Source of the DNA: Mycolicibacterium litorale
Lineage (GTDB): Bacteria > Actinomycetota > Actinomycetes > Mycobacteriales > Mycobacteriaceae
Reading direction: 5' to 3'
Assembly (NCBI GenBank): GCA_002007745.1
Contig: CP019882.1
Location: forward strand, 496,001 to 560,000
DNA length: 64,000 bases
Part shown: piece after piece, positions 53,571 through 61,425 of the stretch
Numbering within the stretch: position 1 is the first letter of the stretch
Layout of the letters: each line of letters opens with the position of its first letter
Made by a program: the position numbers and the translations under genes
The notes under the pieces: model-generated
The model's database searches: none
What the model saw: only the letters and a program-made list of their open reading frames with translations
Told to the model about the DNA's origin: nothing

Positions 53571-54843
53571 GTAGGCCTGGGCAGCGTCGGCCGGGGAGCG
53601 GCCGGCGGCGGTGCATCGAAAGTCGGTGCGGCGTGGGCATTTTCGAAGAGTGGCGCTCCGGCGCTAGGCGTCGTCGGCGCGATTGGCGGTGCGGCCATGC
53701 TTTCGGGGTGGATCGGGGTCTGCGGCTGCATGGCGTGCGCTGCGCTGTTGGACAGCGCTTCAGTTCCCGCCGACATGGGGTTGCCGGCCTGTGAGCCGGC
53801 GCTGAAGTTCTGGGCGAAGCCCTCGGGGAGAGTGCGTTGGTGGGAGAAGTGGGAGTTAGGGATGGGGTCGTCGTTGAGGAGTTGAACGGAGGAACTCCCG
53901 TGCCGTCGAAGGAGGGCACCTTCGCCGGTCCAGCATTGATGAGACTGGGTAGGGTACCTGCCGAAGGTGTCTGCGTTGGTCCAATTGCGGGAGCGCCCGA
54001 ACTTGCAAGCTCAGGTCCGCTACGCCCGCCCTCACCTATCCCAGAATCGACGTGGGCAGGAGGGTTTTCGGGAGGGTGCACAGCGGTTTGGACCGTGCGG
54101 GATGGAGTCCTGTTGGCGGTGCCGATCCCGGCCTCTGACCCCGTAGTCAAACCCTCGGTCGGACTTTGGCCATCGTCAATTTGGGTGCCGCTTCTGCCAC
54201 CGCCACCGATGCCAGCGCCCCCAGGGCCGCGAAACATCATTTGGACCTGGTCTCGGATCTCGTCGACTTTAGGCGAGTCGAATGTCTTCGTCAGGTCAAG
54301 CCCATGCAATTTCGCGAAGTCCTGAACTGATTGACCGCCTGCGTCCTCATCGAGGATTCGCTGAGCCGCGGCTGAGATATTCGCTCCATAAGCCATCGCC
54401 TTGTGATTCGCATAAGATTGCTTTTCGGCAATCACATCGACGATCTCTGCGACTTTCTGCGCTAAATTCCTCTTCGAATTTTGAATCTCACTAATCTTTT
54501 GATTGCCCTCGGTCGCGATTTCGGTTAAATCCGTCCTAAGTGCTTCGATTGCGTTGGTGGCGGATGCGTAAGCCTCTTTCTTTATTCTGCTTTTGTTGGC
54601 GACCGATTCGGCGAGGCGTTCCCCTAGGGAGAACGCTTGCCTCGTATCGTCCGCTGTTGCGCCTTGTTGATCTGCCATGAGGCCGAGTCGGATCGACCGA
54701 AGTTGCTCTGTATACGCTTCGTAGCCCGCCTGCGTGGTGGATCTATTTGCGTGAGCCGCCTTCGCCATGCCCGCGGACAGTTCGCTTGGCCACTGGTGCC
54801 CGACCAGCAATGGTGTCCACTCACCCGGGGGCAGATCAGTCAT
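52611..54843 (-). pseudogene. Large DUF5632/DUF5631 protein (Rv3900c-Rv3899c-like), two frameshifts
   Basis: Restoring one base in each of two G/C runs (53826-53829 and 53593-53596) gives one protein of about 745 aa. The N-terminus MTDLPPGEWTPLLVGHQWPS leads to a long helical region (about 20-200) with NKSRIKKEAYASATNAIEAL, then a Gly/Pro/Ala-rich linker, then a folded C-terminus starting about residue 510 (RLVDAVARQEPKLSWAVGDR). From memory the N- and C-terminal parts resemble M. tuberculosis Rv3900c and Rv3899c. Function unknown. ATG 54843 overlaps the upstream membrane gene. Confidence 0.65.
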
Positions 54844-55388
54844 TGGCAGGCGCTCTTTACCGCCACAGTCGAGCTGTCCGCCAATGTCAACGACGGTTCA
54901 AGATCAGCATCACTCACGTCTGCCAGATAGCCGAGTGCCAGTTTGCGGTAGACATTCGCAAGCTGACCGATGGGTCCGGCAAGATCTTTCGGCGTCGCCG
55001 GATTTGCCCCAAGGACATCCTGCAAGTACCCGCCGCCGCCGTAAAGTGAGAGACGTGCGTTAGCGGCAACGGCCAGTGTGGTGGTGGCGTCCGTTCCGCC
55101 GTTACGCCCGGTATTAATTCGTACTGCGTTGTGCACGATGTCGAACGCATCGCAAACAGCCTTTTTCGCATCAGTAGCTTCCTGCTCGCTGTACGTCTTC
55201 GCCGCAGGTGCCTCTGGCTTAGGCGCAGGCCTGAACCAGGCCCCAATCGCGACTGCCACGGAGATCAGCGCGACGACGATCGCGATGATCATCGGCAGGC
55301 GCGACTGCCCACGCGGTGCTGGCGGCGGTCCCTGGGGCGGCCACGGCATGGGTCCTGTGGGCCCGGGGCCGTACGGCGCTTGCGACAT
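54840..55388 (-). CDS. Single-span membrane protein, cassette copy 1 (182 aa)
   Basis: A Pro/Gly-rich cytoplasmic N-terminus (MSQAPYGPGPTGPMPWPPQG) precedes one transmembrane helix (about 31-50, LPMIIAIVVALISVAVAIGA) and an extracytoplasmic helical domain. That domain starts at AKKAVCDAF and ends in a Cys two residues from the C-terminus (SACQ). The two cysteines are conserved in all three copies and could form a disulfide. The stop overlaps the large gene's ATG (ATGA). It may anchor or help export the large protein. Confidence 0.7.
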   Translation of the reverse strand: MSQAPYGPGPTGPMPWPPQGPPPAPRGQSRLPMIIAIVVALISVAVAIGAWFRPAPKPEAPAAKTYSEQEATDAKKAVCDAFDIVHNAVRINTGRNGGTDATTTLAVAANARLSLYGGGGYLQDVLGANPATPKDLAGPIGQLANVYRKLALGYLADVSDADLEPSLTLADSSTVAVKSACQ

Positions 55389-55394
55389 AGAGCG

Positions 55395-55400
55395 ATGGTA
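55395..55400 (-). promoter_or_regulatory. Leaderless -10 element, cassette copy 1
   Basis: TACCAT on the minus strand lies six bases before ATG 55388, with no Shine-Dalgarno sequence between. The same hexamer and spacing recur before copies 2 and 3, and sequence similarity extends some 30 bases further upstream. Confidence 0.5.
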
Positions 55401-55560
55401 TCCGTTGTGTTTGCCGGTGCGCTATTCACCTTATGAGGCAGACTCGGGGCTCATAAGCGATGTTGTCGCAGCTCAGCCGCCGAATATCGACCTCGAATGA
55501 GGGGCTTGCTCAGACCTGCAATTCCAGCACACATCGACGTGACCCCGTGGGCCTCGTTAG

Positions 55561-55776
55561 CTAACGCGGAGGACCAGGCATGCGGCGGCGACGAAACCTG
55601 TATGAATCGGGCGCCGTTGTCAGCCGCAGCGAATCGGCGTACTGCTCAAGTGATCCACCGGAGGTCTTGCGACTTATCGCCGCCGAAGCTGTGATTGTGA
55701 ACGATTCTGAGCCTGGCCATTGGTGGCCAATCAGCAGGGCTGTCCATTGTCCAACTGATGACTCAATCATCGACAT
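55561..55776 (-). pseudogene. N-terminal stub of the large DUF5632-type gene, copy 2
   Basis: A 71-codon frame whose first 55 residues (ESSVGQWTALLIGHQWPG, then GGSLEQYADSLR) match the start of the large protein (PPGEWTPLLVGHQWPS, QAGYEAYTEQLR). The match is diverged and followed by an unrelated Arg-rich end. It sits directly downstream of membrane copy 2 and overlaps it by 10 bases, as the complete gene does with copy 1. It is either a remnant or a short standalone N-terminal module. Confidence 0.5.
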
Positions 55777-56315
55777 TCGTCTTTGATTGCTGAGATTGAT
55801 GGGTCGCCGTTCTTGATGATCTCATCCACCTCTGATTGAGGCGCGTCACCGAGCCTGGCGATAGCGATGTTCTGGTAGGCATCTGTTGCCTTTCGGACAG
55901 CTTCCGCGAGCGGGTCGGGCGTCGCTGGTTCTTCGTTAAGCCGAGTCATCAAGTATTGAGCCCCCTCGGTTAGGGCAAGTCGAACGTTCATACTGATTAA
56001 GACATCTTCGGTCGATTGCCCGCCGCCGCCCTTGCTTGTGGTTGCAGTGAGTGCGCGATCGACTCTTTGATACGCATCGCACACTGCCTTTTTCGCGTCG
56101 GCGATTTCCTGATCGCTGTACGTCTTCGCTGCCGGAGCCTCCGGCTTGGGCGCCGGTCGGAACCAGGCTCCGATCGCGACCGCCACGGCGATTAACGCCA
56201 CGACGATCGCGATGATCGTCGGTAGTCGGGAAGGCCCACGCGGTGCCGGGGGTGGCCCCTGGGGCGGCCACGGCGTCGGTCCTGCGGGGCCCGGTCCGTA
56301 CGGCGCTTGCGACAT
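55767..56315 (-). CDS. Single-span membrane protein, cassette copy 2 (182 aa)
   Basis: Same layout as copy 1: Pro-rich N-terminus, transmembrane helix (LPTIIAIVVALIAVAVAIGA), AKKAVCDAYQRVDRALT and a C-terminal Cys (KDECR). The first 75 residues are nearly identical to copy 3 at the DNA level. The outer domain is clearly diverged from both other copies. It is complete and in frame. The downstream large gene is reduced to a stub. Confidence 0.7.
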   Translation of the reverse strand: MSQAPYGPGPAGPTPWPPQGPPPAPRGPSRLPTIIAIVVALIAVAVAIGAWFRPAPKPEAPAAKTYSDQEIADAKKAVCDAYQRVDRALTATTSKGGGGQSTEDVLISMNVRLALTEGAQYLMTRLNEEPATPDPLAEAVRKATDAYQNIAIARLGDAPQSEVDEIIKNGDPSISAIKDECR

Positions 56316-56586
56316 AGGGCGATGGTATCCGGTGTGTTTGCCGGCGCGTTATTCCCCTTTTGGGCGGAAAATCCCGAGCCGGGAGCTGTCATCGCAGCTC
56401 AGCCATGGATTATCGACGGCCGATCAAGACCCGGCTCCGACTGAGAGCTTGGTGCATACCGACGTAGCCTTGTCCGCCCCGTTAGCTGGCCCGGCCCGAT
56501 CGTCATCGAACCTTGACTTGACCCGGTAGGAATCGCCCAGACACGATGAACTGATGCGCCGAGCCGTCGTTTCGATGTGTGCTGCC
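56072..56586. repeat. Direct repeat A (515 bp), partner at 57667-58180
   Basis: Covers the 5' part of membrane copy 2, its promoter, the divergent intergenic region and the first codons of the L,D-transpeptidase-like gene. I see only one difference from repeat B: a G run of five here and four there. This implies a recent duplication or gene conversion. Confidence 0.85.
56322..56327 (-). promoter_or_regulatory. Leaderless -10 element, cassette copy 2
   Basis: TACCAT on the minus strand ends six bases before ATG 56315, as in copies 1 and 3. It lies inside direct repeat A. Confidence 0.5.
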
Positions 56587-57216
56587 CTCAGCGCGTCCGT
56601 ACTGGCGATTGCCTCGGCCCCACCCGGCCATGCCGAGACGCCGTGGTTCCAAGCCAACGTCGGGAACGCCACCCAGGTGCTCTCAGTTGTCGGCACCGGC
56701 GGCGCGAACGCCAAAATGGACGTCTGGCAGCGGGACGCCAACGGCTGGCAGCCCGTCGCCACCGCCATCCCGACCCACATCGGGGCCAACGGCATGACGC
56801 CGCAGTCGCACGACGGTGAAATGAAGACGCCGATGGGCATCTTCACTCTCGACTTCGCCTTCGGCACCAAGCCCAACCCGGGCGGCGGACTCCAATACGT
56901 CCAGGTCACTCCGGACTATTGGTGGGATGGCGACATGAGCAGCCCGACCTACAACACCATGCAGGTCTGCAAGAAGGCCGACTGTGCGTTCGACACCAAT
57001 CCGGCCAGCGGCACCGAGAACCTCTACATCCCGCAGTACGCGCACGCCGTCGTCATGGGCGTCAACAAGGCGCGCGTGCCGGGCAACGGCGGCGCCTTCT
57101 TCGTGCACACCAGCGACGGCGGCCCCACGGCAGGCTGCGTGTCGCTCGACGACGACACGCTGGTCAAGATCATGCGCTGGCTACAGCCCGGCGCACTGAT
57201 CGCTGTCGCTAAATAA
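56554..57216 (+). CDS. L,D-transpeptidase-like exported protein (Rv0309-like)
   Basis: A 220-aa secreted protein. The signal peptide MRRAVVSMCAALSASVLAIA ends near GHA-ET. The mature part has the YkuD-type pattern, with GMTPQSHDGEMKTPMGIFTL and the active-site block FFVHTSDGGPTAGCVSL (His then Gly-Cys). Such enzymes make or remodel 3-3 peptidoglycan cross-links or related amide bonds. Size and order before a SnoaL-like gene recall Rv0309. A second, truncated copy lies at 58148. Confidence 0.75.
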   Translation: MRRAVVSMCAALSASVLAIASAPPGHAETPWFQANVGNATQVLSVVGTGGANAKMDVWQRDANGWQPVATAIPTHIGANGMTPQSHDGEMKTPMGIFTLDFAFGTKPNPGGGLQYVQVTPDYWWDGDMSSPTYNTMQVCKKADCAFDTNPASGTENLYIPQYAHAVVMGVNKARVPGNGGAFFVHTSDGGPTAGCVSLDDDTLVKIMRWLQPGALIAVAK

Positions 57217-57217
57217 G
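57032..57217. repeat. Direct repeat A2 (186 bp), partner at 58182-58367
   Basis: Holds the 3' part of the transpeptidase gene including the active-site Cys. I see two base differences from the partner. Together with repeat A it shows that the copy at 58148 lost about 445 bases (equivalent to 56587-57031). Confidence 0.85.
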
Positions 57218-57368
57218 GGTGACCGAAGTTGCTCTGTGCACGCTTCGTAGCCCGCCTGCGTCGTGGCTCTGTTTGCGTAAGCCGCGTTCGCGATGCCCGC
57301 GGACAATTCGCTTGGCCATTGGTGCCCGACCAGTAGTACGACCATTCGCCCGGGGGTAGATCTGTCAT
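57217..57368 (-). pseudogene. N-terminal stub of the large DUF5632-type gene, copy 3
   Basis: From ATG 57368, which overlaps the stop of membrane copy 3 (ATGA), the DNA matches the first 50 or so codons of the large gene. MTDLPPGEW is followed by one missing base, so VLLVGHQWPSELSAG and QAGYEACTEQLR appear in another frame. The similarity ends at about 57220, where the transpeptidase gene stops. This is a decayed fragment. Confidence 0.6.
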
Positions 57369-57909
57369 CCACACGCCTGCTTCATTTTCGGCACCGCATC
57401 GTCAGCTGAGGCGTACAGGGTGTCGAGATCGGACCGACTGCCTTCGGCTAGCTGTGCAAGCAAAATATTTTCGTACAGATCAGCAAGCGAACTCAAAAGT
57501 CCAGCGACCTCAGAAGGGGCTGCCGGATGCTGTTGGAGTGATGATCTCCAATACGTGCTGATAGCGCCAATCGCGACTCTAGAATTTACGGCTATGGTGA
57601 AGGCGTCACCGGGATTTGCTCCCACTTTGCCGCCTGTGACATCCAGTGTTTTCTGACCGCGATCGAACGCATCGCACACTGCCTTTTTCGCGTCGGCGAT
57701 TTCCTGATCGCTGTACGTCTTCGCTGCCGGAGCCTCCGGCTTGGGCGCCGGTCGGAACCAGGCTCCGATCGCGACCGCCACGGCGATTAACGCCACGACG
57801 ATCGCGATGATCGTCGGTAGTCGGGAAGGCCCACGCGGTGCCGGGGTGGCCCCTGGGGCGGCCACGGCGTCGGTCCTGCGGGGCCCGGTCCGTACGGCGC
57901 TTGCGACAT
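57365..57909 (-). pseudogene. Single-span membrane protein, cassette copy 3, frameshifted
   Basis: Restoring one G in the run at 57843-57846 (five in copy 2, four here) joins MSQAPYGPGP at ATG 57909 to the open frame PAPRGPSRLPTIIAIVVALI and onward to MKQACG. As sequenced only a shorter start near 57865 remains. The outer domain (VCDAFDRGQKTLDV, DLYENILLAQLAEG) differs from copies 1 and 2 but keeps both cysteines. The break may be a consensus error. Confidence 0.6.
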
Positions 57910-58180
57910 AGGGCGATGGTATCCGGTGTGTTTGCCGGCGCGTTATTCCCCTTTTGGGCGGAAAATCCCGAGCCGGGAGCTGTCATCGCAGCTCAGCCAT
58001 GGATTATCGACGGCCGATCAAGACCCGGCTCCGACTGAGAGCTTGGTGCATACCGACGTAGCCTTGTCCGCCCCGTTAGCTGGCCCGGCCCGATCGTCAT
58101 CGAACCTTGACTTGACCCGGTAGGAATCGCCCAGACACGATGAACTGATGCGCCGAGCCGTCGTTTCGATGTGTGCTGCC
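57667..58180. repeat. Direct repeat B (514 bp), partner at 56072-56586
   Basis: Second copy of repeat A, one G shorter. It carries the 5' part of membrane copy 3 with its leaderless promoter and the first codons of the truncated transpeptidase gene. Confidence 0.85.
57916..57921 (-). promoter_or_regulatory. Leaderless -10 element, cassette copy 3
   Basis: TACCAT on the minus strand, six bases before ATG 57909, identical in context to copy 2. Confidence 0.45.
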
Positions 58181-58366
58181 GCGCAGTACGCGCACGCCGT
58201 CGTCATGGGCGTCAACAAGGCGCGCGTGCCGGGTAACGGCGGCGCCTTCTTCGTGCACACCAGCGACGGCGGCCCCACGGCAGGCTGCGTGTCGCTCGAC
58301 GACGACACGCTGGTCAAGATCATGCGCTGGTTACAGCCCGGCGCACTGATCGCTGTCGCTAAATAA
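58148..58366 (+). pseudogene. Truncated L,D-transpeptidase-like gene (internal deletion)
   Basis: The first 11 codons (MRRAVVSMCAA) are those of the complete gene at 56554. They are joined in frame to its last 61 codons (QYAHAVVMGVNKARVPG through the HTSDGGPTAGC block). The signal peptide is broken and most of the fold is missing, so activity is unlikely although the frame is open. The deletion junction carries one extra G. Its 3' end overlaps the convergent SnoaL-like gene by eight bases. Confidence 0.75.
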
Positions 58367-58367
58367 G
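58182..58367. repeat. Direct repeat B2 (186 bp), partner at 57032-57217
   Basis: Second copy of the 3' end of the transpeptidase gene, with two base differences from repeat A2. The similarity stops just after the TAA. Confidence 0.85.
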
Positions 58368-58841
58368 CGTCGCGATCGCCGCACCGGCGGTGGCGTTGAA
58401 GTTCAGCGCCTCGGTCGACATCGTCACCTCGTAGGTGCGGTCGTACCCGGTCGCGGCGATCTTCCACCCGTCGGCGGTCTTGCGGTAGCGGTCGCGGTAA
58501 AACGCCGCTCCCATCAACATGAAGTTGAATTCGGGCACGATCACCCGGTCCTGCAGGTACCAGGTCGCCTCGGCCTCGTCGCCGTCGACGGTGATCTCGG
58601 GATGGGTGACCCGATGCTCGGTCAGCACACCGGCCGGCATCGACTTGCGCATGAACTCCACCAGATCCGTGCGGTTGGTGAAGTGGTGCTCTTCGCCGAG
58701 CGACGACCCGTAGTCGCCGATGATGTCCTCAGTCAGGGTGTCGGCGAAGTCGTCCCAGTGCTTGGTGTCCAGGGCCCGCAGATAGCGGTACTTCACCTGT
58801 TTGATCGCCTCGATTGCGTCCGCATCAGCCATGTTCGCCAT
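58359..58841 (-). CDS. SnoaL-like / NTF2-fold protein (Rv0310c-like, 160 aa)
   Basis: A cone-shaped alpha+beta NTF2-like fold is indicated by IKQVKYRYLRALDTKHWDDFADTL, then FMRKSMPAGVLTEHRVTHPEI, ATWYLQDRV and YRDRYRKTADGWKI. Family members act as hydratases, isomerases or small-molecule binding proteins. ATG 58841 or 58832 are plausible starts; the longer TTG frame is not. Size and place next to the transpeptidase recall Rv0310c. Confidence 0.75.
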   Translation of the reverse strand: MANMADADAIEAIKQVKYRYLRALDTKHWDDFADTLTEDIIGDYGSSLGEEHHFTNRTDLVEFMRKSMPAGVLTEHRVTHPEITVDGDEAEATWYLQDRVIVPEFNFMLMGAAFYRDRYRKTADGWKIAATGYDRTYEVTMSTEALNFNATAGAAIATLI

Positions 58842-58927
58842 TGCAGCACACCGAATGTGTCGACGGGGACGGTTGTCCCGGTGACAATGAACCAAGCCTG
58901 GGAGATCTCATCGATCCGGAGTCGACA

Positions 58928-59767
58928 ATGTCAGGAACTGTTGAACCCGACGACGCCGATCGCGACGCCACGGTTCAGCAATCCAACGTCATCGACGGTC
59001 TGCTGCGGTCTCCGCTGTCGGGCATCGCCCCGTGGATCCTGATGGCCGTCCTGTCAGGCCCGGGGCGTTTCGGAGTGGCCGCCGCCGCAGCGCTCGGACT
59101 GACCCTCATCGTGATGTGGATCGGCAGCCGACGCGGCATCAGGGTGCATTCCCTCGAGGTGTTCGGTGCCGCGGTCTTCGCTGTGTTCGTTGGATTGGGC
59201 ATCGTCGGCTCGACGACTCTTGTCGCCTGGCTGGAGCTGTGGGCCGGGGAGATCACCAACGGCCTGCTGGCCGTCTATGCGCTGGCCACGATCGCCGTCC
59301 GACGCCCGTTCACCATCAGCTACGCCCGCGACACCGTCGCACCCGAGCACTGGAACAGCCCGCTATTCGTGCGAGTCAACTACACCCTGAGTGCGGTGTG
59401 GGCCGGCGCGCTCGTGGTGAACACCGCCGTCGGGACGCTTGGCGACGTGATGTTGCGCGACGGCGACAACTTCTGGACCGGTTGGATCGTGCAACTGGCG
59501 GTCACCCTGACGGCGGCCGCCATCACCGAGTTCTATCCGGATTACGCGCGAGCGAGGTTTCGAGCCGCCGTAGGACAGCCTGTCGAGGACGCACCGTCAT
59601 ACGGGAAGCTGTGGGAGTGGCTTCCCGGCTTCGTGGTCGGCGTCGGTATCGCCGGCTGGGTCAGCGATGCGTTGTCGGCGAGCATCGGTATCGCGCTGAT
59701 CGTCGTCGGCATCGTCAGCGGTGCTGTGATGCGTAAGCTCTTCCCAGGGGGAAAGGGAACGACATGA
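58928..59767 (+). CDS. Multi-span membrane protein (279 aa)
   Basis: Seven or so hydrophobic segments, beginning after a hydrophilic N-terminus (MSGTVEPDDADRD). Notable segments are APWILMAVLSGPGRFGVAA, FGAAVFAVFVGLGIVG and LWEWLPGFVVGVGIAGWV. The central TISYARDTVAPEHWNSPLFV loop resembles septation-protein-A-like membrane families, but I cannot assign a function. ATG 58928 is selected; the frame extends upstream only by chance. Its stop overlaps wrbA (ATGA), so the two are cotranscribed. Confidence 0.65.
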   Translation: MSGTVEPDDADRDATVQQSNVIDGLLRSPLSGIAPWILMAVLSGPGRFGVAAAAALGLTLIVMWIGSRRGIRVHSLEVFGAAVFAVFVGLGIVGSTTLVAWLELWAGEITNGLLAVYALATIAVRRPFTISYARDTVAPEHWNSPLFVRVNYTLSAVWAGALVVNTAVGTLGDVMLRDGDNFWTGWIVQLAVTLTAAAITEFYPDYARARFRAAVGQPVEDAPSYGKLWEWLPGFVVGVGIAGWVSDALSASIGIALIVVGIVSGAVMRKLFPGGKGTT

Positions 59768-60378
59768 CAAAGCTCTCGGTCATCTACTACTCGGCTACCG
59801 GACACGGCACGGCGATGGCCAACAGGGTGGTCGCGGCCGCCGAATCAGCAGGTGCCGAAGTGCGCCTCCGCCACATCGCCGAGACCCGCGACCCCGCATC
59901 GTTCGCGCAGAACCCAGCGTGGACGGCCAACTACGAGGCGACCAAGGATCTGCCCGCAGCCACTGGCGACGACATCGTCTGGGCGGATGCGGTCATCTTC
60001 GGTACCCCAACCCGATTCGGTTCTCCCGCATCGCAATTCCGCACGTTCATTGACTCGCTAGGCGGTTTGTGGGCGCAGGGAAAGCTCGCCGACAAGGTCT
60101 ACGCTGCGTTCACGTCGTCGCAGACCGTCCACGGTGGCCAAGAGTCCACCCTTCTCGCCCTCTACATCACGCTCATGCACTTCGGCGGCATCCTCGTGCC
60201 GCCCGGCTACACCGACCCGGTTAAATTCAACGACGGCAACCCCTACGGAGTAAGCCACGTCACCGGTCCGGAGAACAAGAACGAGATCGACGGGGCCACG
60301 CAAGCTGCCCTTGATCATCTGGCGCGGCGAGTGGTCACTGTGGCTGCGCGCCTGCAAGCTCCCGCCGACAACGCGTGA
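59764..60378 (+). CDS. wrbA: NAD(P)H:quinone oxidoreductase, WrbA/flavodoxin family
   Basis: A 204-aa flavodoxin-like protein. The FMN phosphate loop is YYSATGHGTAMANRV. GTPTRFGSPASQFRTFIDSLGGLWAQGKLADK and FTSSQTVHGGQESTLLALY are the WrbA flavin-site segments. It reduces quinones by two electrons, limiting oxidative stress. The ATG overlaps the membrane gene stop by four bases. A strong hairpin follows the stop. Confidence 0.88.
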   Translation: MTKLSVIYYSATGHGTAMANRVVAAAESAGAEVRLRHIAETRDPASFAQNPAWTANYEATKDLPAATGDDIVWADAVIFGTPTRFGSPASQFRTFIDSLGGLWAQGKLADKVYAAFTSSQTVHGGQESTLLALYITLMHFGGILVPPGYTDPVKFNDGNPYGVSHVTGPENKNEIDGATQAALDHLARRVVTVAARLQAPADNA

Positions 60379-60386
60379 TCGCACAG

Positions 60387-60421
60387 AACGTCCGCTGAGC
60401 TGCTACAGCTCAGCGGACGTT
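60387..60421. terminator. Bidirectional terminator between wrbA and the 47-aa gene
   Basis: A perfect 16-bp stem (AACGTCCGCTGAGCTG with its complement) with a three-base CTA loop, followed on the plus strand by TTTGTTG. It sits between two convergent genes and can serve both. Confidence 0.75.
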
Positions 60422-60427
60422 TGTTGC

Positions 60428-60571
60428 TTAGCGGCTGCCGTCTTCGTAGCGCTGCGCGATGGCCACCAGCTCCTCGCGGACCGTTGACGGCGGAAGTGCG
60501 TTGATCCGCGCGTAGAGGCGACGGCGCCGCATGGCCCGCTTCATATCGTGGCGGAACTGCGCGATCGACAT
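60428..60571 (-). CDS. Small basic protein (47 aa)
   Basis: Encodes MSIAQFRHDMKRAMRRRRLY and then RINALPPSTVREELVAIAQR with a short end, an amphipathic, Arg-rich helical protein. GAGGAG lies about 12 bases before the ATG, and the gene ends just before a strong shared terminator. Small proteins of this kind are found in mycobacterial genomes but I know no function. The coding pattern and terminator support it being real. Confidence 0.55.
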   Translation of the reverse strand: MSIAQFRHDMKRAMRRRRLYARINALPPSTVREELVAIAQRYEDGSR

Positions 60572-60802
60572 TGTGCTCTCAACTCCTCAATCGCCCCCGG
60601 GTCTCGAGGGCATGTTTGCTCTGTGTGTTCACCGATCAGGGATCGCCTGTCTAAGGAACCTCTTAATGGTCCTTGTTAATTTCGTGTAAATCAACTTTGG
60701 ACGTGTGAGTTTGGTGACAGGAACGCTCGGAGACGCGACGTCCGGGCCGCAGGCTGTGACGGCCGACACGACCGGGTGGAGGGTGTGACGGTGTTCGCTG
60801 GC

Positions 60803-61396
60803 TTAGCCGTCGAGGTACCGGCTGACCATGTCGACCAGTAGTCGCCGCTCCCGCTCCCACTCCAGATGAGAGTTGACGATCATCTCGACGAGCACCATGC
60901 CGCGCAGTGCTGACCAGATCACCTCGGCGACCACGGGATCATCGGAGATCAGCTGACCCAGTTGGTTGATGGCTGCGTTGATCTCCAGCAGATGTCGGGT
61001 GGCGCTCTGACCGTGTGTACCTCGGGTGGCGCGCAGAATCTCGAAGGCGGCCAACGACGTGGGGCTGCTGTAGCAGCGGAACGCGGTGTCCACCACTACC
61101 TCGATCCGTTCCCGCAGCGGCAAATCCCCCACCTCGGCCGACCCCAGGCTCTCCAGCAGTCGGGCCACGCCCTCGTCGACCACCGCCATCAGCAGGCCGT
61201 TGCGGTCACCGAAGTGGTACTGGATCACTCCCCACGTGACGCCTGCACGCTCGGCGACATGTTTGGCGGTCGCGGCGTGGAAACCCTCCTCGACAACGCA
61301 TCGGACGGTTTCGTCGATGATCTGCGCACGGGTGTCATCGCCCCGTTTGCGTGGCGCCGCGGTGTGCCGGGTGGGGGGAGTGCCGAGCGTCTTCAC
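60803..61396 (-). CDS. TetR family regulator (197 aa)
   Basis: HTH in ATAKHVAERAGVTWGVIQYHFGDRNGLLMAV (about residues 42-72), preceded by a basic N-terminus. The C-terminal ligand domain is helical and ends WERERRLLVDMVSRYLDG. It starts at GTG 61396 and diverges from the Rv0311-like gene with only 29 bases between, so autoregulation and control of that gene are likely. Confidence 0.85.
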   Translation of the reverse strand: MKTLGTPPTRHTAAPRKRGDDTRAQIIDETVRCVVEEGFHAATAKHVAERAGVTWGVIQYHFGDRNGLLMAVVDEGVARLLESLGSAEVGDLPLRERIEVVVDTAFRCYSSPTSLAAFEILRATRGTHGQSATRHLLEINAAINQLGQLISDDPVVAEVIWSALRGMVLVEMIVNSHLEWERERRLLVDMVSRYLDG

Positions 61397-61425
61397 ATCG
61401 TTGACTTTATATCATTGAGCCGACT
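61397..61425. promoter_or_regulatory. Divergent TetR / Rv0311-like promoter region
   Basis: Short AT-rich gap with TTGACTTTATATCATTGAGC. TATCAT at 61410-61415 matches TANNNT for the rightward gene. The TetR protein would be expected to bind here. Confidence 0.35.

Noticed and set aside
52665..53885. Rightward frame of 406 codons
   Set aside because: Gly/Val/Cys-rich translation antisense to the DUF5631 gene; the leftward frames have recognisable motifs and operon overlaps.
60663..60860. Leftward frame of 65 codons
   Set aside because: Low-complexity Arg/Pro/Ser translation in an intergenic region, overlapping the TetR 3' end; no ribosome site.
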